DNA of 64,000 nucleotides, from the NCBI GenBank assembly GCA_038277395.1, contig CM076192.1, positions 50,391,119 through 50,455,118 on the forward strand. The letters are read 5' to 3'. Every line of letters begins with the position of its first letter. The stretch's first letter is position 1. A program made the position numbers and the translations under genes. Positions 10,077-20,226 of the stretch are shown here, piece after piece. The notes beneath the pieces were generated by a model. It was not told where the DNA came from and searched no databases. It saw only the letters and a program-made list of their open reading frames with translations. This stretch comes from Dryocosmus kuriphilus (Eukaryota > Arthropoda > Insecta > Hymenoptera > Cynipidae).

Positions 10077-10710
10077 ATTCCCCCGACTTCTTGCTTTTTA
10101 CTATCTTTTCCCCTTCTTCATCCCAATTCCACCACACCCTATCTATCAGTACTCTTCCGTACTTTACCCACGTTCTTCTTCCCTTCTTTCTTTCTTCTTC
10201 CGCCATCTTCCTTAACTGATACTGCATCTTCCTTTCCGTCCACGTCAAGTCATCCTCTATTCTCTCCACACTACCGTATAAAGCTCTTTTCTTAGTCATC
10301 ACTTCCCACTTATCATCCCTGCTCTTCAATTTAACCAGTGCCATTTGCCCTTCTCTTTCTCCTTCCTTACCTATTCTTCTTACTTCCTCTACTTCAACAT
10401 TCGCCTTTATCCTTTTTAGTATTTCCTCCACTCCTTCTTTCAATTCCTTACCCTCTACTCTTAAACCCTTCACCACTATATTCCTTCTTCTTTCCTCTCT
10501 CTCCTTCCCTTCCACCCTTTTCTCTAATTTTCTCAGCCTTTCGTTCTCCCTATTCCCACTTCCCTCCCCTCTGCTGTCCTGCTTTGAGCTTTCTATATTC
10601 CCTATCCTATTCTCTAACTCTTCTATTCTATTTTTGCCCTGTTCCTGATTTGCGAGCTTTTTTCCAAACCTTGCATCCTTTCTTCCAAATTTTTTCTTAT
10701 TTCTTCCCAT
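10045..10710 (-). pseudogene. LINE 1 ORF1, C-terminal part (RRM-like)
   Basis: A 221-codon frame. After a Lys/Glu-rich coiled-coil stretch it carries ERRRNIVVKGL, the start of the RNA-recognition-like core found in many LINE ORF1 proteins, and ends with the conserved DDLTWTER...KYGRVLIDRVWWNWDEE segment also seen in LINE 2 of this window. The protein packages LINE RNA. Its N-terminal partner is in another frame (next entry), separated by a change in an A run near 10657. Both window copies share that break, so it is likelier to be a real mutation than a base-calling error. Confidence 0.75.
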
Positions 10711-11129
10711 TTCCTCATCTCTTTCTTAACCTCAGCCATTTCTCTTCTAATTTCCTGTTTGATTTCCTCCCCCCTTTTCTCCTGCTTTTCTTCGTGCTTC
10801 CTCATCACCTCCCTCATTATTCTTCTTATCCTTGCTGATTCTTTATCTTCTGTTTTATCCGATCCCTTTTCCTCCTCTTCCTTCCTAGATTTTTCTGGCG
10901 GCGTCTTAAACATTTTTTGTTGCTTTACTACTATTTCTAGATCTCGTTCTTCCTTCTCCTCACTACTCTCTCTGCTTTCCCTTTTCCTCTTGACAAACTC
11001 TTCTATCGACACTAAACTCTTCGCCCTCAATCTCTCCCTTTCCACTGTTTTCCTATACTTTCCTCTTGCCTTTCTCTCTTTCTCCTCACCTTTCGGCGTA
11101 CAGAAAACTTCCTGATCACCGTTATCCAT
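10623..11129 (-). pseudogene. LINE 1 ORF1, N-terminal coiled-coil part
   Basis: Frame from ATG 11129 (168 codons), almost entirely Glu/Lys/Arg with heptad spacing, a likely coiled coil. It runs out of frame at the A run near 10657 and the protein continues in the frame of 10045-10710. No enzyme motif. Trimer-forming coiled coils are usual at this place in ORF1 proteins. Confidence 0.7.
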
Positions 11130-11850
11130 TCAAGGATTTTCTAACTTATTCCTGTTAAAAGTTGCATTTACACAAGTCAAAATTATGTAATTTATTTAAA
11201 CACTAATGCGACATATTTGGAGAAAACTGTTCAAACAGTTAACAGTAGTTTCTAAAAGTAATAACCAGGGTAAAGTAACAGAACTTGTTCAATAAACCTT
11301 GAGCATTACGCTGATGGACGTGAAGCACCATTCCTCATATGCAGCAACAAACTCCACACATGCCAGCCACCAAGTTCCGTACGCTGAACCAGATTCCTCG
11401 TTAATAAACGTCTTTATGTTCACTGTACTATATACGCATATATACGTATATCGAAAAACTTCACTCTTGTCAACTAAACACCAATTTTTTGCAACAATTA
11501 GCGTTACTCACTCTCACAGCAAAATAATCCACGCCTGCTGGACACAAGGGTCCACATCAAAACAAGGATTTCTCGTTAAATTACGAGATTTCTTTTCACT
11601 GTATGATATACGCATATCGAGTCACTATACACCTGTCACACGCTTTTCACACAAAACAGTTTTTGTGCACTTTTAGCTCATAACTGTCTTCTCCACTTAT
11701 GGAAGGTGACTTGGTGCACACTCACGCTCACTTTACGCACTTTTTACGAATAAATTGGGTGAATAGGCGACCAAAATAATTACTATTTTACGGAGCGACG
11801 ATACACTACATCCGTTCACGCGGCCATCTTGGACCAGTCTCCCTAAATTC
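11130..11850 (-). promoter_or_regulatory. LINE 1 5' UTR with YY1/Pho-like site at its start
   Basis: About 720 bp upstream of ORF1 without a credible gene (a 125-codon plus-strand frame at 11299-11676 has no features). At the far end, read on the minus strand, stands CCAAGATGGCCGCG (about 11821-11834), a close match to the AAGATGGCGGC site of YY1/Pleiohomeotic. In mammalian L1 such a site near base +1 fixes the transcription start. The exact 5' border is not visible; 11850 is approximate. Confidence 0.45.
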
Positions 11851-12089
11851 CTACTTAAATAATGTATAAAAACGCAATTTATTGTCTTCTCATGCATTTC
11901 CCAAAGTTTCAGTCCGATATTTTATTTACAAAAAAAAAAAGTTCCGTGGTTCAAAAAATAAATGGATAAATCCTCAAATTGAGGTTGGTAATGTAGGTCT
12001 TCCGCTCAGTGGCATATGCCCTTAATGGTCTAAAAGCAATTGTACGTAACTAGTGATGTGCAAAGCCCGACCCGAAATTTGACAGACCT
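11851..12089. other. Spacer between LINE 1 and foldback element
   Basis: AT-rich sequence with an A11 run. No gene or repeat boundary is recognisable. Confidence 0.5.
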
Positions 12090-12565
12090 ACGCAATAAAG
12101 TTCTGTGGAACTTCCGATTACGCAGTAGAGTTACGTCGCATTTACGACTGCGCAGTAGACTCCTACGGGATTTATGGCTGCGCAGTACAACTGTATGTCA
12201 TTTAAGATTGCGCAGTAGAGTTGTGTCGGACTTTCTGATGGGCACTAGAATTCTGTGGGGTTGATGGTTGCGCAGTACACCCGTATGACACTTAAGGCTA
12301 CACAGTAGAGTTATGTCGTGCTTTCGGTTGCGCGTAGACTTCTATGCAATTTTTTGTTGCGCAGTACATTCTTATGATACCTAAGATATCGCACTAGAGT
12401 TATATCGTATTTTTTATGCGCAGTAGGTCTACGTCGCATTTTCGACTGCGCAGTAAACTTCTATGGGGCTTATAGTTGCACAACAGAGTTGTGTGATATT
12501 TGAGGCTGCGCCGTGGAGTTATGTCGTACTTTTGGATGCGCAGTAGATCTACGTCGCATTTACAA
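12090..12565 (+). repeat. Left arm, 30-bp tandem subrepeats
   Basis: About 15 units of 30 bp, each beginning TGCGCAGTA or a variant. The units fall into recurring types (for example with ..CGTCGCATTTACGAC, ..GGGATTTATGGC, ..GTCATTTAAGAT), giving a higher-order period of three to four units (about 90-120 bp). Because 30 is a multiple of three, short open frames with a 10-residue periodicity arise on both strands; they are not taken as genes. Confidence 0.85.
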
Positions 12566-13140
12566 GAGACTTTGGGAGAATTCAAGAGAACTGAAAAGAA
12601 TTTAAGAGACTCAAAAAGAATTCCGAATAATTCAAAAGACTTAAGGGTATCTGATACTTACGAACATTACCATGTAAGCAAATTAAGTTTTCGCATATTT
12701 ATGTCCGCACTAATAAATATTTTTTAATGCACCCAATCTATTTACCTTCGTTTTCGTGAAGCAAAAGTAGATAAGTTCGGTTAAGCCAAAAATATTTATT
12801 ATTAAAGACTTAAGTATCACATGCTCTTAAAGAGAATTCAAAATAATTCAAGAAAATTCCTCTGTTCCATCGCTCATAATTCAAACGAATTCAAGAAAAT
12901 TCAAAAGATTTGAAGAGAGTTCATAATAATTTAAGAGAATTCAAAAGAATTGAAGAGAATTCAAGACAAATAAGAAGAATTTATTATCATTCAAAGGAAT
13001 TCAAGAGAATTTTAAACAATTTAAGAAGAATTGAAGAGAATTAAAAACAATTCAAGTTTTATTTTAGGGGATTGTCAAGAATTTAAGAGAGTCCAAGATG
13101 AATTCAAGATAATTCAAAAGAACTGGAGATCATTTATAGG
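12566..13140 (+). repeat. 10-bp period AT array (TCAARAGAAT type)
   Basis: Degenerate repetition of units such as TCAAGAGAAT and TCAAAAGAAT, in almost exact 10-base register over long stretches (clearest at 12900-13040). It is interrupted by ordinary AT-rich sequence around 12650-12830. Confidence 0.75.
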
Positions 13141-13743
13141 AATTCAGAATCAGATTGTCATCAATGTAAATTTGGCTTTCATTTGATAGTAGATTTTGAT
13201 AAAAAGAAGTGACGATTATCGGCATCTGTATTAAAAAAAAAAATTTTCATCTTGCACTTCGACAGTCATAAGATTAAGTATATTTTTTATTTATTAAAAT
13301 AACGTTGATTCGATTCAATGTTTTCCTTTTTTGTATTTATATTTTTATTTGCTGAGCTCTCTGCTTATCCTCATTATGATTAATAGTAAATGTACTGCTA
13401 ATTTGTTTATAGCACAATAATTGATAGTTATCAATTGTTGTGAAGGGAAAAAATGTTTTGTGCTAAAATTCCGAATTCTCGTTTGTACATTTTCTTAGTA
13501 ACGTCAGTAATCATCAGCACTTTGAGACGATTTTCTTTTTAGACCAATAAACGGAAGCATTCAATTAATTATTTTATATTGTCAAGTATATTTACATGAA
13601 TTTTTGTAGAACACATCGTTTTCTTATTTCACCTTCAGAGAAAAAAATTAAATTAAAAAAATTATACTTTCGTCAATATATCTATTTATTTCAGTATTAT
13701 GGGCTGCAAATAATTTTTTAACAAATTGTAGATACATCCCGCT

Positions 13744-13950
13744 TTAGCTCACATTAAGATTTTGGGGTTTGTATTTATTAACCGGTACTTCTGAAAATAA
13801 AAGTTGGTATTTCAGCGAAGGTTCTGGAGGTTCGGAGCCCACCTGAAAGTATAAGTCCGCCTTCGTAGATTCTTGCCTGTAAATCTTCATGTGTGTGGAG
13901 TTTTGATTATGCAAGTGTAGAAAAATTGTATTTTTAATAATTAGAAACAA
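13744..13950 (-). other. Exon-like segment inside the foldback element
   Basis: The rest of the centre (13140-14067) is featureless AT-rich sequence, but this piece has a more coding-like composition. The minus-strand frame includes YRQESTKADLYFQVGSEPP and following residues, with a TTTCAG acceptor-like site within it (complement of about 13840-13845). It may be a captured host exon, but I cannot name a family and chance is possible. Copy B at 37079-37285 is identical in translation. Confidence 0.25.
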
Positions 13951-14067
13951 TAAAATTGTGCCTGGTTTTATATTATATTCCTCTGCTAGTCTCTACTTAC
14001 ATTTTAAAATAATAAGCTAAAAATCTGATTTTTCAAATAATAACATTTCTTTAAGAGCCTAAAATTA

Positions 14068-14758
14068 CACAAGTGCGGTCTACTGCGCAGCCAAAAATAA
14101 GACATTACTCTACTATACAACCACAAATCCCATGTCTTCTGCGCAGTGCAAAATTCAACATAATTCTACTGCACAGCCTTAATTTTCCAACTATAAATTC
14201 TGATTAAGCTTACTGCGTAGGTGGAAATGCGATATAACTAGTGTGCAACCAAAAATCCCACAAAGGTCTTCTGCGCAGTATAAAGCTCGACACAACTCCA
14301 CTGCGCAGCATTAAGTGTCATACAACTCTATTGCGCACCCATAAAACCTGTAGAAGTTTACTGCGCAACCTTAAACGTGACGTAGCTCTTCTGCGCACAC
14401 AAAATTACGATATACCTCTACTGCGCAGCATTCAATATCATGCAGATGTACTGCGTAATCATAGATCTCACAGAAGTAGACTAAGCAGCCTCAAACGTGA
14501 TGTCTCTACTGCGCATCCAAAAGTACGATATAACTCTACTGCGCAACCTTAAGTGGCATATGGATGTACTTACTGCGCAACCATAAATTCCATCTAAGTC
14601 TGCTGCGCATCCGAAAGCACGACATAACTCTACTGCGCAACCTTAAATGCCATACAGTTGTATTTTGCCGCCATAAATCCCGTAGGAGTCTACTGCGCAG
14701 CCGTAAATGCGACGTCACTCTACTGCGTAACCTGAAGTTCCACAGAACTTTACTGTGT
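14068..14758 (-). repeat. Right arm, 30-bp tandem subrepeats (inverted)
   Basis: Reverse-oriented counterpart of the left arm: CTACTGCGCA cores every 30 bp, over 20 units, longer than the left arm. Copy A has an extra TACT near 14570 not in copy B. Confidence 0.85.
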
Positions 14759-15404
14759 TGGGTGAGAAAGTACCTTCGTTCTCTATTATTTTGGCTAATT
14801 AATTTCGAAAATTTTTAACTTTTATAAATATTTTAAATTAATCCTAATACAAAAAAAATTAATTCATCTTTTTATATATTTACAATCTTCCTTATTAATT
14901 AACATTAATAATCATATTACTATTATTATTAAGAAACAATAATAATAATAATATAAGTTCAAGTGAATTTAAAATCGCTTAAATAGCTAAGTTTATTAAA
15001 ATTTAATCACATAATAACTAGATAATAATATTAATAATTATTATTAATAATAGTAATCATTGAAATTATAAAAAAAAATGTAATGAAAATTATTTTTCCA
15101 TCAAGGCTTAAGATTTAAGACTATTTCTTAAACCTTAAGTAGTTTTAAATTATATTTGAAATATTTTTGATATTAAAATTATTTTATAATATTAATTTTT
15201 AAGATTTTTCATTTAAAGTTAAAAGCATTAATTATTTATATTAATAAAAATATTAAAATAAAAATTAATTAATTAATTGAATTTATTTATTTAAAAAAAG
15301 ATATTTTTAGATCTGAATAATATATAATTTTTAATAATTTAAAAATATTAATTATAATATTGAATTTTAACTCAATTTATTTCGAAACTTTTAATTTTTA
15401 TGAT
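14759..15404. other. Extremely AT-rich spacer
   Basis: Mostly A and T with ATT/TAA-rich runs and several short palindromes (for example around 14880-14960 and 15020-15055). No gene recognised. Confidence 0.6.
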
Positions 15405-15641
15405 TATTTATTTATTGAAATGTTTACTTATTCGATTTCCTGATAAATCTGTATAAAATTATGTAATATAATAATTTTTAACACTTGTTTTCAATGTAAA
15501 ACTCGGTTTTCCATTCTCTGAAAATGTGAACATTAAAAAAAGCGAGTTTTCCATTGACAGAAGTGTTAAAAATGTTATATTTACATAGTTTTATACAATT
15601 TTACGAGAAAAGTGAATAAATAAACATTTCAATAAATAAAA
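15405..15641. mobile_element. Hairpin (MITE-like) inverted repeat
   Basis: Imperfect palindrome with arms of about 100 bp: TTTATTTATTGAAATGTTTA on the left and its complement ending ..CATTTCAATAAATAAA on the right. The loop lies near 15515-15540, with GTAAAACTCGGTTTTCC and GCGAGTTTTCC inside. No coding sequence. It is most simply a small non-autonomous DNA element or an old palindromic repeat. Confidence 0.55.
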
Positions 15642-16130
15642 GGCAACAACATTTTTTTAAAATTGCAAACAAATTTGGAAGTAATTTTTCTCTAAAATGG
15701 CCAAAAAGCGCATCTTAGTTTTTGGAAAATTAATACTCATGTCACCTTTCATTACAAAAATTATTAACCCGAAAAAAAGTCGAAATCGCTTATCTCCGCT
15801 TCTTAATTACAGTTTGAATTCTTATTTTCTAATTGTTAGAGAACTAAGGTGTTTTCTTACCTCTGCAATTATTTGTCGCCAAAATGTTCCTCTGCGATTC
15901 AAAATTAATTTTGGATCAAATCGTAGTCAATTGGGATCTGTATTCTTGGGGGCGCCACCGTAGGCAAAATAAAGATGGCTAACACAATTAGGTAACTTTC
16001 AAATATTTACATGGCAAAATACGCGCCAAAAAAAATCGTTTTTAAGTTTTAAATATTTTTAAAGACACTTTGACTTGAAAGGTTATTTGAATAATACAAA
16101 GTTTTTTGCTTGAAAATATAATTTGATGCT
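15642..16130. other. Spacer with weak ORF
   Basis: Contains an 88-codon plus-strand frame (15697-15963, MAKKRILVFG...) with no recognisable domain. Copy A and copy B differ by a replaced stretch at about 16003-16028, one of the few real-looking (non-homopolymer) differences. Confidence 0.35.
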
Positions 16131-16400
16131 ATGGAGTTGAAGGGAAAAGCTCCGAAAAGCAAAATGTTCTGTTCCGTATATGGCTGCTCGTCTTCTCGAC
16201 ATAAGGACAAAACAATCAGTTTTTTCTCATTTCCACCACCTCATTCATCAGTTGTTGAAGTAAAAAGTGTACTAGGTGAGCCTGTAAAATTAGATCGTCG
16301 AAAGGAATGGGAAAGAGTGTTGAGGAGGGGCAAAACAGTCACCAAAAGTATGAAAGTGTGCTCATTGCATTTTAAAAAAACGAGAACTACTACTTTCCGG
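16131..16400 (+). pseudogene. THAP zinc-finger exon (copy A, frameshifted)
   Basis: ATG 16131 opens a THAP domain: KMFCSVYGCSS (C2) followed about 60 residues later by KVCSLHF (CH), the C2CH zinc module that binds DNA in THAP proteins and P-element transposases. The exon ends at a good donor, TTTCCGG/GTAAGT (16401). In copy A the A run at 16374-16380 is two bases longer than in copy B, which breaks the frame after CSLHF. Copy B (39443) continues to the THAP-typical NENYYFPG. No downstream exon is recognised, so this is the 5' end of a P-element-like transposase or a host THAP gene disrupted by the following elements. Confidence 0.75.
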
Positions 16401-16516
16401 GTAAGTAATCATTTATAAAATTACATGTTTATTGTAGTTCATAATAATTCTAATCATTCAATTAAAGTTTGGTACTCCTAATTTCATGGAAGTTCCAAAT
16501 CTAAAAGTGTATTTTT

Positions 16517-17547
16517 TACATTCTCATCAGAGAAGGTATTAGATTTATGTAAAATTTGACTTTCGCGGATTTCATGAAATCTCCACGTTTTGAGACCCCC
16601 TGAGTCAGAAAAAACGGTTTTTACGACTGTGTCTGTCTGTCTGTTGTCGTCGTCGTTGTTGTCGTCGTCGTTGTTGTCGTTGTCGTCGTCGTCCTCTGTG
16701 ACCGCGATAACTTTCGAAGGACTAATCGGATTGGAATGCGCTTTGGTACACTTCTTTAAGGGGTAAAAATAAAGGACGAGTTCGTTAACCGGCGGTTTTT
16801 GACCAACGGTTATGGTTTTATCCATCAAAAACTGCTTTCACAAAAAATCAAAAAATCCATTTTCCGGCTAAACTATGAGAGACACAAAAAAAATGTAAGA
16901 AAGTAAAATTGTTCACTCAAAAATATCTACAAATTTTGTCTTAAACGTTTTTCGATAAAATGAACGGTTTTTTGTTTTAATCAAGAAAACGCTCTTAAAA
17001 TTAAAAAACTGTGGTTTCCCGCCAAAATATTCAAGATACAAAAAAATGGTAAAGAACAAAGTTGTTCAATTTAAAAATATCTACAAATTTTGTTTCAACC
17101 ATTTTTTGATAAAATGCACGTTTTTTGTTTTAATCGATAAAACGTTATTAAAAATTAAAGATTTCAAATTTCCCGCCAAACTATCGAAGACACGGAAGAA
17201 TAATAATGAACAAAGTTGTTCGCCTCAAAAAGATCTACAAATTTGTTCTCTATCATTTTTTGAGCAGACGCGTAGTTTTTGAGTTATTCGTGAAATATGT
17301 TATGAAATATAAAGAAAACCACTTTTCAGAAAAACTGTGCAAGATATGAGAAAATATTAACAACTAGAATTGTTCACCTTGGAAAGAGCTACAAAAGTTA
17401 TTTTTAAGACTCATCGTTTTACTTTTAAGAATCGAAATCCTCTATTGCGAAATTTGGAATATCACTAAAAAACTTTACCAATCTATAATGTGTTTAAAAA
17501 AAATGTAATTATCGAGCGCGAAGCGCGAGTGTCATGATGAGAATGTA
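16517..17547. mobile_element. Small DNA element with TACATTCTCATCA inverted ends
   Basis: Bounded by TACATTCTCATCA (16517-16529) and its exact complement (17535-17547). The interior has a GTC/GTT trinucleotide stretch (16633-16693), then three or four diverged repetitions of a block containing ACGGTTTTTGTTTTAAT and TTTCCCGCCAAA. Near the right end lies GAGCGCGAAGCGCGAG (17516-17531). No transposase. A non-autonomous TIR element is the simplest reading. Confidence 0.6.
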
Positions 17548-17593
17548 TGCCTTAAGGGCGATAGAGCCTTAAGTAAAATAATTTTTTTATTAT

Positions 17594-18256
17594 TACATTC
17601 TCATCTCAATGAGAAGGTATTAGTTTTATGTGAAAACTGACTTTCGCGGATTTCATGAAATCTCCACGTTTCATGACCTCCTGAATCCGAAAAAAACATG
17701 TTTTACGTTGGTGTCTGTCTGTCGTTGTTGTCGTCGTTATTGTTGTCGTCGTTGTTGTCGTCGTTGTAGTCTGTGAACACGATAACTTTCGAAGGCCTAA
17801 TCGGATTGGGTTGCGCTTGCGGACGCTTCTTTAAAGCGTAAAAATTAAGGACGAGTTCGTTAACCAGCCACTTTTGACCAACGGTTATGGTTTTATCCAT
17901 CAAAAACCGTTTTCACAAAATAAAAAAATCCATTTTCCGGCTAAACTGTGAGAGATACAAAAAAAATGTAAGAGAGTAAAATTGTTCAGCTTAAAAAGAT
18001 CTACAACTTTTGCCTTAACCGTTTTTTGATGAAATGAACGGTTTTTGTTTTAACCAAGAAAACGCTATTAAAATTAAAAAGAACTCTGGTTTCCCGCCAA
18101 AATATTCAACATACAAAAAAGTGGCAAAGAAGTAAAGAACAAAGTTGTTCAATTTAAAACGAGCTACAAATTTTGTTTTAACCCATTTTTTGATAAAATG
18201 CACGGTTTTTGTTTTATTCGATAAAACGTTATTAAAAATGAAAAATTTCAAATTTC
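17594..18256. mobile_element. Second, truncated copy of the TACATTCTCAT element
   Basis: Starts with TACATTCTCATC and follows the first copy through the GTC/GTT stretch (17718-17768) and the ACGGTTTTTG blocks, then stops inside a block at CAAATTTC, directly against LINE 2 coding sequence. It lies 46 bp beyond the first copy. Confidence 0.6.
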
Positions 18257-18859
18257 TAGATCTTCACATAGCTCAACCATTTTTTTTCCTTCCGCGTTCA
18301 CAATTTTATCTGTCGATTTTCTATCCTCATACTCCTCCTCAGCGATCTCATTGCTGCTTTGTAACCCTCCTATCCTCGCATTCCAGTCCCCTATTACTAT
18401 TACATTCTCTTCTACCCCTATATTTTCTATAATTTTTCTCAATTCTTCCCCCATCTCTGAAATTCCTGCACTGTTATATAATGCGACTATTTTCAATTTT
18501 TGCTTTCCATTTCCTAACCCCTCCACGATCAAACCAAACTTCCACTCACACACACTTACATTTTTATTTTTACAAGTTCTGTTGCTTATTCCTAAGAGTT
18601 GCCCTCTTTTTGCTCTTCCTTTCTTAAATACTCTCTCAGCCGCTTTGCCATACAACTTATAGTCGCTGTCTAATGTTTGACATACACTTTTTTCATTATC
18701 TTTTTCTAACCATGTTTCTTGCAATGCGATCACATCATACCCTTTTAAAAAATCCCACACCCGAAAAATTTTTTTATATCCCGCAATGTTCCATGAAACT
18801 ATTTTTATTTTACTACTCACACTATCCACTCCGTCCATGCCTCGCTTCTCTCTGCTCAC
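18257..18859 (-). pseudogene. LINE 2 ORF2, endonuclease domain, truncated
   Basis: Frame from ATG 18859 with KIVSWNIAGYK, ALQETWLEKD and VIVIGDWNARIGG, the APE endonuclease signatures. It ends after VELCEDLEI at the junction with the neighbouring element, before the SDH motif. Copy A and copy B (41568-42219) differ by short indels near 18750 (A: ..AAAAAATCCC; B: ..AAAAACCATCCC), altering a few residues. Confidence 0.82.
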
Positions 18860-20226
18860 AAAAGGGCCGTACCAGGCATCCTCGTTTTTCGTCCCACTCG
18901 CTCCAAACTCCGTCGACCATCATCTTCATGTATCCCGCCTTTGCCGTTCTTCCCTTTTCTTCCTCTTCTTTCACTCTATTTTTGATCCATTGGTTCACTT
19001 CTCTTTCCCTCGGTGTCATATCATCTTCAATTCGCACTCCTTCCTCTCACATGCTCCTCCTTCTCTTTATAGTTTTCAGCTTGTCTTCCATTGCCCTCAG
19101 TTTCACCAGCAGTCCTTCTTTTATCATTTTTATTTCTCTAAATATTGGATCTACCCCAGTTCTTCTCAGAATTATTTCCCTCATTTCATCCTTCATGGCA
19201 TTTCCTCTATATTTCAACCCACTAACAATAATATTCTTCTTTCTTTCTCTTCTTTCTTCTAGCTCCCAAACTAGCTCTCTTCCAGGCAGTGCATCCGGTT
19301 TCCCCTTCCCTTTGTTTCTTCTATCCTGTTCAGCCTCCTCTATATTTCTCTTCCCCCAGGTCTTTCCCCTATCTTTCTATTCTCGGTTTGTTTGAAGTGC
19401 CTTATCTCCTTGTTCTAGTGAATCCTTGTTTAACTGCTTGTTCGCCCTTATCTGTCCCTCCAGATTCTCAATTTTCATTTCAAGTTCTTTTCCTTCCCTC
19501 TACCACATCTTTTCTTTTCCCCATATTTCTTTCTGTAGCATTTCATTTACTTCTTTCAGTCCCTGTGTTTTTTGTTCACTTCTTTCACATTTGCATTCCC
19601 CTTTAATTCCTTTTATTTCCTGTACTATCGTCATCCAGTTGTTGCTTATTGTTTCCTCTATAAATTCTTTCAGCATCTGCTCCATTTCCTCCATAAACTT
19701 TCTAGAACTTTCTTCACTTGTTTTAACTTCCACTGTTTCCACATTGATTTCATTTCCCTTCCTGTACGCTTCTTTTTCAATTACTGTTTGTTCAATTCTC
19801 TCTTCGGTCCCTCACTTTGCTGATCTTCCATGTCCTCGTCATTCTGCTTCTCCTGTGGACTTGTCTCCTTTTACTCGATTTTGCCTTCTTTACATACTAC
19901 AAATTTTTCCATGATTCCATTGTTTTTTTGCCCTTCTCACTCTTTTTAGGTCTTTGCCTGTGTTGTTTTTTTTTCCTCCTCAGCCAGCTCCTTTTTTCCC
20001 GCCTCGCTGCTTTCATCCGCGCTTGCCATGTATTCCAGCGCTTCGTCAGCTGTTTCGTTTCTTCTGCTCCTTCTATTTCATCTATCTGCCGCCGTGTTCT
20101 CTCCTCTCGTTCCCCAACCAAATTTCGCTGTTCCTCTGTTCCTCCCGTTCCGTTCGTTCCCACTTCCATGTTCTCAGCCGCCCTAAACTCCTTTCCAAAA
20201 AGATACTTTTTCCTTCTTGTTTTCAC
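18822..20226 (-). pseudogene. LINE 2 ORF1, fragmented
   Basis: Several open pieces of one ORF1 in changing frames: N-terminal basic part from ATG 20226 (to 19897), Glu-rich coiled-coil part 19742-19500, RRM-like core with RRERKKNIIVSGL (about 19265 to 19050; a single open frame in copy B, 42791-42360), and C-terminal part 19037-18822 with TPREREVNQWIKNRV. Multiple stops and frame changes exist in both copies, so this is a decayed gene. Confidence 0.7.

Larger units (their letters stand above)
8948..11850 (-). mobile_element. LINE 1, 5' half only, minus strand
   Basis: A non-LTR retrotransposon reading leftwards: 5' UTR (about 11850 to 11130), ORF1 (11129 to 10045) and the start of ORF2 with an APE endonuclease, then an abrupt stop at the LTR junction. 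The reverse transcriptase half is missing. LINEs normally lose their 5' end, so loss of the 3' part here is best explained by insertion of the gypsy element into ORF2; the rest should lie to the left of the window. Both ORFs are extremely Glu/Lys/Arg-rich. Confidence 0.85.
12090..14758. mobile_element. Foldback-type element with subrepeat-built inverted arms
   Basis: Two long inverted arms (12090-12565 and about 14068-14758) flank a 1.5-kb centre. The outermost bases match in inverse orientation: ACGCAATAAAGTTCTGTGG on the left and its near-complement ending ..CTTTACTGTGT on the right. Each arm is a tandem series of 30-bp units with core TGCGCAGTA. This is the architecture of foldback (FB-like) elements: long terminal inverted repeats made of short tandem repeats. 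No transposase is visible inside, so it would be non-autonomous. A target duplication could not be identified by eye. Confidence 0.7.

Noticed and set aside
9049..11115. Ser/Leu/Phe-rich plus-strand frames, some resembling membrane proteins
   Set aside because: They are antisense shadows of the Glu/Lys-rich LINE 1 ORFs (the same applies to 18351-20419 and the copy B equivalents).
12090..14758. CRISPR-like array (about 30-bp repeats)
   Set aside because: There are no spacers between units, the units are diverged and tandem, the arms are inverted, and the genome is eukaryotic.
15697..15963. 88-codon ORF MAKKRILVFG...
   Set aside because: No domain, no splice support, AT-rich codons; kept only as a note in the spacer entry.
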